This document shows positions 1-7,400 of a stretch of 13,895 bases of DNA, one piece after another. Positions within the stretch are counted from its first letter, which is position 1; every line of letters begins with the position of its first letter. Origin of the DNA: Candidatus Odinarchaeota archaeon (GTDB lineage Archaea; Asgardarchaeota; JAGGXT01); NCBI GenBank assembly GCA_021162905.1, contig JAGGXT010000025.1, positions 1 through 13,895 on the forward strand, in the 5' to 3' direction. The notes beneath the pieces are model-generated. The model had not been told where the DNA came from and searched no databases. It was given only the letters and a program-made list of their open reading frames with translations. The translations under genes and the position numbers were made by a program.

Positions 1-10
1 CTTATATATA
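1..10 (+). promoter_or_regulatory. TATA box of thiI
   Basis: CTTATATATA lies at the very edge of the window. Its first base is 28 nt before the ATG at 29 and 19 nt before the ATG at 20. Archaeal transcription usually starts about 25 nt downstream of the box centre, so the first transcribed base would fall near 29. That argues for a leaderless message starting at the second ATG. The BRE element would lie outside the window. Confidence 0.5.
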
Positions 11-28
11 GAAACCAGTATGAGAACA

Positions 29-1369
29 ATGTATGATGTAATTATAATTGGAGTTAGTGAAATTTGGACAAAATCGGAAAAAGTTAGAAAGCTTCTAATT
101 AGACGGTTAGTGAATAATATAAAAAGGAGAATGTCCGATGCGAGAGTCGAAATAAGACGAGGTCGCTTAATTGTTAGACCTTATAAAGAAGAATATATTG
201 ACGCCTTAAGAAAAACATTTGGTGTAAAATATTGTGCTCCTGCATGGGTTATACCAACAGACTATGAGAAAATAAAAAATAAGCTTTTTGAACTTGTTAA
301 AGATAAGAGTGGGAAGTTTAAAATAACTGTTAATCGTGTTTGGAAGGAATTTCCGCTCACCTCAATTGAATTGGGCAGAAAACTAGCTAATGAAATTAAA
401 TTGAATTTCGAAACTCTTAATCCAGAATTAAAAAGTCCAGATTTTGAAATTTTCATAGAGCTACATAAAGATGTCACTTTTATATTCGATAAGAAAATAA
501 ATGCATACGATGGTTATCCAGTGGGTAGTGAAGGAAAGGCATTAGCGTTATTTTCTGGGGGTATAGACTCTCCCGTTGCTGCTTGGTTTGCTGCAAAGAG
601 AGGTATTGCTGTTGACCTTCTTTTCCTAAACTTAGCTGGGCCGGTGCATGAGGCTCTTGTCTATAAGGTTTATGAAAAATTAAAAGAGTGGATACCAACT
701 GCAAAACTTTATGTCATTGAAGCTATCAACCTAATAGAGAAAATAGTGATGAATGTGCGATCTGGATATAGACAAATAGTCTACAAGGTCTTTCTCTATA
801 AAATTGCTGAGAGGGTAGCAGAAAAGCTTAATATTAAAGTTTTAATTACTGGTGAGTCATTAGGACAAGTGTCAACACAAACATTAGATAGCTTGGTACT
901 GTTAGAAGAGTTTGCTAAAATCCCTATTCTAAGGCCACTTATCGCTCTAAATAAAGATGAAATTAAGGAATATGCAAGAGAAATAGGAACACTGGACTTT
1001 TCAGAAAGGGTCCCTGAGGTATGTATGTTAGAAAAGCATTCAACAGCATCTCCACGAAAGGAAATTTTATTTGAGGAATTAGAAAAAGTGCATATTGATA
1101 TAGACGAGCTTGTCAATTCCTTAAGAGAAGCGAAAGTGCAACACGAAGAGGACATATCATACCTAATCCCACGAAATATTCCTAAAGACAAGCTTCATAT
1201 AGTAGATCTCGAAAATTCATTCATAGAAGACGATATATGTGGTAAAAAAGTCCTTTTCCTCTGTCCATCTGGTATTACGGCATATTACTTCGCCAAGAAA
1301 TATCGCGAAAAGGGAATAGAAGCCTATTTCCTTGATTATAAAACTGCCAAAAGATTAGGATATATTTGA
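29..1369 (+). CDS. thiI: tRNA 4-thiouridine synthase ThiI, with rhodanese-type C-terminus
   Basis: ThiI adenylates uridine 8 of tRNA and replaces its oxygen with persulfide sulfur; in some organisms it also feeds thiazole synthesis. Numbering from the ATG at 20: residues 1-80 form the N-terminal ferredoxin-like region and about 80-165 the THUMP domain. SGGIDS (179-184) is the ATP-binding PP-loop. TGESLGQVSTQTL (277-289) is a ThiI signature. C335 (PEVCMLEKH) aligns by context with E. coli Cys344. The final 70 residues resemble the ThiI rhodanese domain, with C415 in a loop CPSGITA followed by a helix and a last strand. The C335/C415 pair fits the E. coli persulfide-disulfide mechanism, whereas many archaeal ThiI lack this domain. 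The start at 29 is preferred from the TATA spacing; an in-frame ATG at 20 adds three residues. No Shine-Dalgarno sequence is visible. The gene is apparently a single unit. Family assignment is secure; sulfur chemistry is inferred. Confidence 0.95.
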   Translation: MYDVIIIGVSEIWTKSEKVRKLLIRRLVNNIKRRMSDARVEIRRGRLIVRPYKEEYIDALRKTFGVKYCAPAWVIPTDYEKIKNKLFELVKDKSGKFKITVNRVWKEFPLTSIELGRKLANEIKLNFETLNPELKSPDFEIFIELHKDVTFIFDKKINAYDGYPVGSEGKALALFSGGIDSPVAAWFAAKRGIAVDLLFLNLAGPVHEALVYKVYEKLKEWIPTAKLYVIEAINLIEKIVMNVRSGYRQIVYKVFLYKIAERVAEKLNIKVLITGESLGQVSTQTLDSLVLLEEFAKIPILRPLIALNKDEIKEYAREIGTLDFSERVPEVCMLEKHSTASPRKEILFEELEKVHIDIDELVNSLREAKVQHEEDISYLIPRNIPKDKLHIVDLENSFIEDDICGKKVLFLCPSGITAYYFAKKYREKGIEAYFLDYKTAKRLGYI

Positions 1370-1418
1370 TATGCCAAGTTATGAATATCTAATGAATGAA
1401 AATTAATGAAAAGGAAAA

Positions 1419-1428
1419 CATATAAATA
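1419..1428 (+). promoter_or_regulatory. Candidate TATA box upstream of the 1497 gene
   Basis: CATATAAATA would place transcription start near 1447, giving a leader of about 50 nt. A second candidate, CATATAA at 1454-1460, would start transcription around 1482-1484, at the edge of the AGGAG ribosome-binding site. The sequence does not decide between them. Confidence 0.4.
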
Positions 1429-1496
1429 ACACAAACTGCATATACGTATTTAACATATAAGTGGTAATAGAATAGCTTGAATTAGGAGTTAGCATC

Positions 1497-2135
1497 ATGA
1501 AAAAGGGCTTAATAATTAGTGTGATTCTCCTAATTTTGGCTGGATTTGCCGTCTTTTACTTTTTCATGATGCCTAAAGAGCTCATTGTGCAAATAGAAAA
1601 CCCACTTGATGATGGAGCTGTTTACGTATTAACAGAGTATGGGCCATCAGCAGGATATACATGGGGCAATGGATCAGGAGTACTAGTAGGGCATTCAAAA
1701 GGTGGGACACATAATGTTACAAGCCGAGCTCTTTATCGCTTTAACATAGCTGAATGGCAGGGTGGAGATATAACTTTACATTTGTATTGTATTTCAATTA
1801 CTGGAAGTCCGGGGAAAATTGAGATATACGTCATTTCTGATTTTGGAAGGCTTCCTGAGAATCAAACTGGAGACCCTCATGACGTCTCTGAAGTTTGGAA
1901 TAAGTACCAAACAGGTCAGAAAGTAGCCGAGTTAACACCAGAGTCGGAATCATGGTTCGAAGTGGTAATCTCTGCTGATATAGTATCCTCTTATATTTCT
2001 GATGACGGTTTTATAGCATTCATGGTAAAGTTGCAAGATGAAAGTGTTGAGCCAGGTAATTTCTATGGACTATTGACATCAGAATATGCTTTGGAGAACA
2101 ACATGGATCCTCCATATCTATCGTGGAAAGAATAA
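1497..2135 (+). CDS. Membrane-anchored exported protein with a DNRLRE-like beta domain
   Basis: The 212-residue protein begins with a hydrophobic segment (residues 4-24) after two lysines, with no clear lipobox or signal-peptidase site. It is therefore probably an N-terminal anchor with the rest outside the cell. The exported part holds a beta-rich domain. SRALYRFNIAEWQGGDITLHLYC (76-98, in two halves around W87) and a closing FYGLLTSE...PPYLSW (189-210) resemble DNRLRE/CBM96-type surface modules, which have a 'larFdl...a.L.ly' core and end 'fysrE...P.L'. That match is by eye and moderate. N-glycosylation sequons occur at N58, N73 and N122. AGGAG (1484-1488) lies 8 nt before the ATG and fixes the start. 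The gene is flanked by thiI upstream and a convergent radical SAM gene. Binding partner unknown; cell-surface carbohydrate or matrix contact is a guess from the fold class. Confidence 0.75.
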   Translation: MKKGLIISVILLILAGFAVFYFFMMPKELIVQIENPLDDGAVYVLTEYGPSAGYTWGNGSGVLVGHSKGGTHNVTSRALYRFNIAEWQGGDITLHLYCISITGSPGKIEIYVISDFGRLPENQTGDPHDVSEVWNKYQTGQKVAELTPESESWFEVVISADIVSSYISDDGFIAFMVKLQDESVEPGNFYGLLTSEYALENNMDPPYLSWKE

Positions 2136-2144
2136 TTTCCTTAC

Positions 2145-2161
2145 CTTTCTTTTTTTATTTT
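2145..2161 (+). terminator. T-rich archaeal-type terminator after the 1497 gene
   Basis: A pyrimidine run with seven consecutive T, without a hairpin, begins 10 nt after the stop codon. It sits in the 70-bp convergent gap before the radical SAM gene. Confidence 0.5.
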
Positions 2162-2205
2162 GTGCACGTCCACTAATCTATATTTATTATACATCATAAT
2201 TTTTA

Positions 2206-3360
2206 TTAAAGAAATAGATCGCAATCTGGGCAGATTTGCCTCAAAAGTTGAGTATTATTTATAACCTTAGAAAGCATAGCGAAATGCTCTTTAAGCTTTT
2301 CTCTAATTCTTCTAATTTTAAACGAAGCTAAGAATGAATTGTCAAAAAGCACTATATTTTCTTTTATTGAAGTCTGTTGAGATTTTAGTTCATAAATTGT
2401 TTTCCTCCATAACACTTTACTGAGATAATGGACTCCACAACACGAATCTGCGGTATGATATCTAAAAAATCCTTCACGACAAGTAGAAAAATTAATATTA
2501 TGAGTCCTTAGTATGTCATGAATTTCCTTAAAAATGGCTCTTCTAATATCAACTTTAGCTCTTTTCTGAATAGTCTCTGGTATGTCTTCCCAAATATTTG
2601 AATCTAAAAGCTTATTTGGTTTCTCACCACGTAGCCTTAAGATTTCTGTAAAAGGTAATATTTCATGATCATATCGATATCTGAGAAACTCAGAAATAAC
2701 TTGCTTTATACCAATTCTCTTGGCAATGTTTGCAAATTTTTCTACATATTTTACGCTTGTATTAACATATGGAACTAGTGGTTGAAATCTAAAAATTACC
2801 GGTATCCCTTTTTCCGCAAGGGCTTTTGCAACACTTAATCTCTCACTTGGAGGTGGTGCTAAAGGTTCAATAATTCTTGCTTCATCATCATCCAATAGAA
2901 CTATTGTTATTTGAACGATTATTAATCCCCTCTTATTTAATTCGTTAATTAGAGAAATCCAAGGTTCATCGACTAGCAAGGTTCCCTTTGTATTAAGGAT
3001 TATTGGAACTTCATATTTCTTTGCAATTTTAAGTATTTCTAAGGAGAGCTTGTATTTCTTCTCAATTGGTTGAAAAGGATCCGATAGCGTTGAAAGTCTG
3101 AATGCTGGCAACATTCCATTTAGTGTTCTTCTTAATATTGACACAAGTCTCTTGAAGAGTGATGGATAATTCTTCCTTACAACTATTACGTCTTTTTCTG
3201 TTGGAGCCCTAGCGTAGCAATAGCGACATTGAAACATGCAATTTTTATATGGCTCAAGTCTAAAGATAGAATTGCATAAAGTACTCATAACTGGGGATGC
3301 CCTAATTATCACATCCTCGCAGAATTCTCTCCATTTTATTGTTTTTTCGGTGATTCTCAT
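2206..3360 (-). CDS. Radical SAM protein of the SplB-like (COG1533) type
   Basis: The 384-residue protein carries the radical SAM cluster motif C41-x3-C45-x2-C48-Y in the setting LEPYKNCMFQCRYCYARAP. Spore-photolyase-like COG1533 proteins have 'NpY.GCphgCrYCYar' here. LSDPFQPIE (92-100) and LNTKGTLL (122-129) match further conserved stretches of that group, which line the SAM barrel. Family members reductively cleave SAM to a 5'-deoxyadenosyl radical; the substrate of this archaeal branch is not known to me, and true spore photoproduct lyase activity should not be assumed. C-terminal to the barrel are extra cysteines, C294, C307, C308 and a terminal C377-PD-C380, possibly for a second metal site. 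The ATG at 3360 lacks a ribosome-binding site but is 30 nt from the start of a TATA box, consistent with a leaderless transcript. It diverges from the VTT gene and converges with the 1497 gene. Confidence 0.88.
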   Translation of the reverse strand: MRITEKTIKWREFCEDVIIRASPVMSTLCNSIFRLEPYKNCMFQCRYCYARAPTEKDVIVVRKNYPSLFKRLVSILRRTLNGMLPAFRLSTLSDPFQPIEKKYKLSLEILKIAKKYEVPIILNTKGTLLVDEPWISLINELNKRGLIIVQITIVLLDDDEARIIEPLAPPPSERLSVAKALAEKGIPVIFRFQPLVPYVNTSVKYVEKFANIAKRIGIKQVISEFLRYRYDHEILPFTEILRLRGEKPNKLLDSNIWEDIPETIQKRAKVDIRRAIFKEIHDILRTHNINFSTCREGFFRYHTADSCCGVHYLSKVLWRKTIYELKSQQTSIKENIVLFDNSFLASFKIRRIREKLKEHFAMLSKVINNTQLLRQICPDCDLFL

Positions 3361-3380
3361 ATAACCACAGCTATGTCTTC

Positions 3381-3390
3381 TTTATATAAG
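3381..3390 (-). promoter_or_regulatory. TATA box of the radical SAM gene (leaderless start)
   Basis: On the minus strand the sequence reads CTTATATAAA, sharing its first eight bases with the thiI box. Its first base is 30 nt from the A of the ATG, so transcription is predicted to begin at or next to the start codon. No Shine-Dalgarno sequence is present between box and ATG. Confidence 0.6.
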
Positions 3391-3532
3391 TTAAATAACA
3401 TTCATCAGCATATATATCAAAATTGTTTTTCATTAAATTTACTGATAGAAAATTTAATTTAGAGAAGAAACGATATCATTTCTAGAACTTTCTATACTTT
3501 TTTCAAAATTGAAGTGAAATATTATATATCTC

Positions 3533-3540
3533 AGGGTGAT
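3533..3540 (+). promoter_or_regulatory. Ribosome-binding site deciding the VTT gene start
   Basis: AGGGTGAT contains GGTGAT, complementary to the conserved 3' end of archaeal 16S rRNA. It ends 7 nt before the ATG at 3548. The in-frame GTG at 3536 lies inside this element, so the ATG is the better start. ATTATATAT at 3521-3529 could instead be a TATA box for a leaderless start at the same ATG. Confidence 0.6.
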
Positions 3541-3547
3541 AAGCGAT

Positions 3548-4267
3548 ATGGATGATGCAGATTATGTCTTCATGGGGTTAATTAGTGCAGCACTCGCAGG
3601 ATTATACTTTTTCCAAGAGTCAATTTTATGGTTGAGTGACCAATTCTTCTACTGGATGATTGATTTTGCATCCACATATGGTTATCTTGGGGCTTTTATA
3701 ATTAGTATTTTTGGAAATTTTACAATAATTTTTCCAGTTCCATACAGCTTGGCAATATTTCTTCTTGGAGCAAGTCATCAAGTTGATCCTCTCATTCTCG
3801 GTCTAATATCTGGTCTTGGGGCTCAAATTGGAGAAATGTCTGCATATCTACTAGGGAGAGGTGTTAGCATAGCAGAGCTTGAAGAAAAATACGGAGATAA
3901 GTTTAAAAAGGTAAATAAAATGGTCGAAAATTACGGGTTTTGGACCATCATGATTTTTGCTGCAACACCATTACCAGACGATTTAGTGCTCATTCCAGCT
4001 GGGATAATAGGATATGATCTAAAAAAGACTATTATTGCTTGCTTAATAGGAAAGGTAATATTAACCACATTCTTAGCGTATGCGGGATATTACAGCATGG
4101 AAATTGTCGCTCAATTCTTTAGTGAAAGCGGATCTCTTGGAATGTTCATAAGCCTCATAGGAATCATAGTAATATCCTATTTGCTCATAAAGGTTGATTG
4201 GATTAAAGTAATGGAAAGATTGGAACAAATGAGGCAGAATATTATCGGAAAAGTAGTAAAAAGCTAA
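3548..4267 (+). CDS. VTT-domain (DedA/YqaA-like) integral membrane protein
   Basis: The 239-residue protein has several hydrophobic segments and the VTT (SNARE-associated/DedA) core. Numbering from the ATG at 3548, residues 91-105 read GAQIGEMSAYLLGRG, the family's G-x3-G-[DE]-x3-Y-x2-GR type motif. Residues 138-152 read AATPLPDDLVLIPAG, matching the re-entrant-loop motif 'R/a-..P.p.d.v.ipaG'. VTT proteins are linked to lipid transport or scrambling between leaflets and, in bacteria, to undecaprenyl-phosphate recycling; an equivalent isoprenoid-lipid role in this archaeon is inference only. A strictly conserved DedA arginine before the proline motif is not seen (FAATPLP), pointing to the YqaA-like branch. 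Terminal residues are basic and probably cytoplasmic. It stands alone, divergent from the radical SAM gene and upstream of the giant surface gene, separated by a T-rich terminator. Confidence 0.85.
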   Translation: MDDADYVFMGLISAALAGLYFFQESILWLSDQFFYWMIDFASTYGYLGAFIISIFGNFTIIFPVPYSLAIFLLGASHQVDPLILGLISGLGAQIGEMSAYLLGRGVSIAELEEKYGDKFKKVNKMVENYGFWTIMIFAATPLPDDLVLIPAGIIGYDLKKTIIACLIGKVILTTFLAYAGYYSMEIVAQFFSESGSLGMFISLIGIIVISYLLIKVDWIKVMERLEQMRQNIIGKVVKS

Positions 4268-4272
4268 TCTAA

Positions 4273-4286
4273 TTTTATTATTTTTT
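4273..4286 (+). terminator. T-rich terminator after the VTT gene
   Basis: TTTTATTATTTTTT begins 5 nt after the TAA stop. No stem precedes it, as is usual for archaeal T-tract terminators. It suggests the VTT gene and the downstream giant gene are separate units. Confidence 0.5.
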
Positions 4287-4345
4287 AGAATCTATACCAT
4301 AAACATGTAAAACTCATAGAAATGTTCATATATTCTATCTTCTCA

Positions 4346-4354
4346 TTATATAAT
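4346..4354 (+). promoter_or_regulatory. TATA box of the giant surface-protein gene
   Basis: ATTATATAA would start transcription around 4375, leaving a leader of about 27 nt before the ATG at 4402. The leader contains only a weak GGGG (4391-4394) as ribosome-binding sequence. Confidence 0.45.
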
Positions 4355-4401
4355 GTTGTACTAATTATAAGATTTCTTTTAACGGCATTGTGGGGTTGCT
4401 T

Positions 4402-7400
4402 ATGAAAGTAAAAGTAGCTTTATTATCAGCTATAATTTTAATACTTCTAATAGCACCGCTAGCAATAAATTCTTGGCTTTTTACAAGCATAAAAACTCCT
4501 TCAGATAGCTTGTTTCAAGGCTCAGTAGAGAAAGAGGAGGATCACGCAACACCGAGTATTCATACGAGTCAAGACGAATTTGAAAACTTAACAGCAATTA
4601 AAATAAAGTATCCATATTCATATGCTTTCAGCTATACAACTTTGGGGAACTTCAAAGATGGTGCTGGACTAGAAATCGCTGGAATTAAATCAGAATATGG
4701 CTATGTTTGCTTTTTCGATATCGCAACAAAAACGATTTTTGCTATTAACAATGATACTAAGGGTGATCGATTTATAAATGGAATCGCTATAGCAACTGCA
4801 AATCTCGATTCAGATGATTACGATGAAGTATTTTATATGAATGTCTCAGGTTATATTTTTCTAATAGATAATAATGCCACCACACTTAAAATGTTAAAAT
4901 TGCAGTTATCTGATAAAATTGGAGAGGTTTACCGATTAATAATTACTGACTTAAACCTTGACAATTATGATGATATAGTAGTATATGGAAGGACATATAG
5001 TGAGGATTTTGTAGCAGCTATTAATGGGGCTTCTCAAAGCTTTCTCTTCAATTTTACGATGTCTCAGTATGCTATTCGTGGAGTTACTGTAGGTAACTTT
5101 GATAATAGCCTGGGGTTAGAAGTTGCCATCGCTTATAGCAATAATACAGTTACTATATATACGCCTTCACTATCATTAATTCGAAGAGCAAACGTTTTAG
5201 AATCAATATATTCTCTTTATACGATTAGCAATTCCTCATGGCATTATGATGCGTTAATTTTATTATGCTTAGATGTTGCAGGCAGTATTAAAATATATAA
5301 TGCCACTACGCTTACAAATATGGGCTATCAAGCAAATATAGGTTCTTGTGCACCAGAAATTGCTGTAACTGGTGATTTTGATGCAGATTCATCCACAGAA
5401 ATTGCAATTACTACATGGACTACTGGAGAGGCGGGCCTTGTAATTTTTGATCTGAACACAAATAACATTACAAAAGCAATGATACTCTTTAATGTACCTA
5501 TAATTGCTATAAATTCGGGGAAAATCACAGCCGATGATACTGACGACTTAGTAGTTTCATCATCAGAAGAATCATATGTATTTAAGGGTGTACGCGGTCA
5601 AAAAGCAAATATAGCTTTCCTGAGAAAGATTGATGAGCCAACGTATATCCATAAAGTTTCTATAGCTCAGTATGATACAGGTCTAATGGATGTATTTATT
5701 CATACAACTAAATACTTGTATATTTATAGATCAGATTCAAAACCACCACGTGTTTATGATGTGAGAACATATCCTATTAGACCGACAGTCGAGGATAGTT
5801 TCTTTTATGTATCTGCGTTAGTGATGGATGAAAGTGAATTTAGTGATCCCTTGTTGACCTACAACTTTACATCACTTGATGGCACGCTTATATACACAAA
5901 TATGAAGAAAACCATGGCACCAGAGTCACATGCAAGCAACACCTATTTAGCATACTTCTTCGATTTATCTCCAGGAGTTTATACGTTCAAAATCAAAGTC
6001 GTTGATAGCTATGATAACATAGCAGTTTTTGACAATAATGGGTCGATGTATAGTGTTACGATTTATAGCAAGCGAATATTCAAACACAAGCTTCAAAATG
6101 ATTTTATTCGATCAGCACATCCAATCGATGTTGGAGAAATAGATGGACAATCTTTCTCTGAGGTGGCTGTAGCATTAGATGAGAATATAACAATTGTCTG
6201 GGGTAATAATTCCATATCAGCACCCATTACATATGCGAATGCTGACTATGCACAAGTCTACTTAGAAGATATAGATGGTGTCTCTGGTGATGATATAATT
6301 CTCTATTGTTATAATACATCAATTTCAGCATATCAGATTAGAGTTTTTTCTGGTTCTGCATTTAGCCTGATTCTTAAGCGTACATATTCATCTGAAATAA
6401 GTAAATTCGCATTTGGCGACATTGATAGTGATGGCATAAATGAGATTATTTTAGTTGAGAATATCAACTCAACAACAAATAGACTTATTGCAATTGATAC
6501 ATCAACAAATACCACCATTATTGAGTATTATGTCCCGCAAGTCTTTTGCCTTGGTGTCTATAATGTAACCTTAGATTCGTATATGGATATTGCAATCCTT
6601 ACTGTTGGTCAAAATGGTCTGAGCTTCAATTTGACAGTGTTTGCTGGTGAAAATAATCTTAAGCAACTTTATTCATACAACTCATCGGTGGATTATGCGA
6701 TTTATGAAGCTTATTTGTTTATGGACACTTTTGTCACTTCCGATTATGCTCAATTTGTCATAGCGATTGGAGCAGGTACCGGCCTAGTGTATATTATTAA
6801 TGCAACGAATGGAGTTTATATTTCAGGAAGTACTCTTACTTATCTAACTGGTTTAGCAGTTGTTGACTGTAATTATGATAGTCTCAAAGAATTATCATTT
6901 TTGCTATATGATAATACATTGATGGTAGTTGATATTGCTCGAAATATGACTTTACTAACTAAAAAAACGTTGCTGCCAAGCAGCCCTCTTGCAGTTTTTT
7001 GGACAAACTTTGATGAAGACTCCTACGAAGACCTAGTATACGTTTTGCCAGATTCTATTGCTATTTATTCCTTAATTAATGACCGTTATGAAATTGTACC
7101 TTTCCCATTTAGAGTGATAGTTGCCTCAGCAGTTGGTGACTTCTTTGAACTGCCAAGTAATGATATATGCATTTTATCAGAAGACAGTGTACTTGAAAAA
7201 TACATTAATATTAATATGTTTTACAGAGCTAACGTTAGCGTAACTATTAGCAGTTCTACAGTTGTTCAGGGTGGATCTATTGATGTTAAAGTCTATGTAG
7301 AGAATGTTTTTAACGATCCAATAACTGAAAGTGATATAACAGCATTTCTGATTTTTAATGATACCATTTTGCAGTCTTCTAGCTTTACATCCCATAAAAA

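Noticed and set aside
796..1191. 131-codon open frame antisense to thiI
   Set aside because: Serine-rich low-complexity translation with no motif; it is a shadow of thiI.
2206..3360. True spore photoproduct lyase
   Set aside because: The SplB-like barrel is clear, but archaea form no spores and the extra C-terminal cysteines point to a different substrate.
3361..3535. Small gene or RNA in the divergent gap between the radical SAM and VTT genes
   Set aside because: The 175 bases are A/T-rich promoter sequence with no coding frame and no stable stem that I can see.
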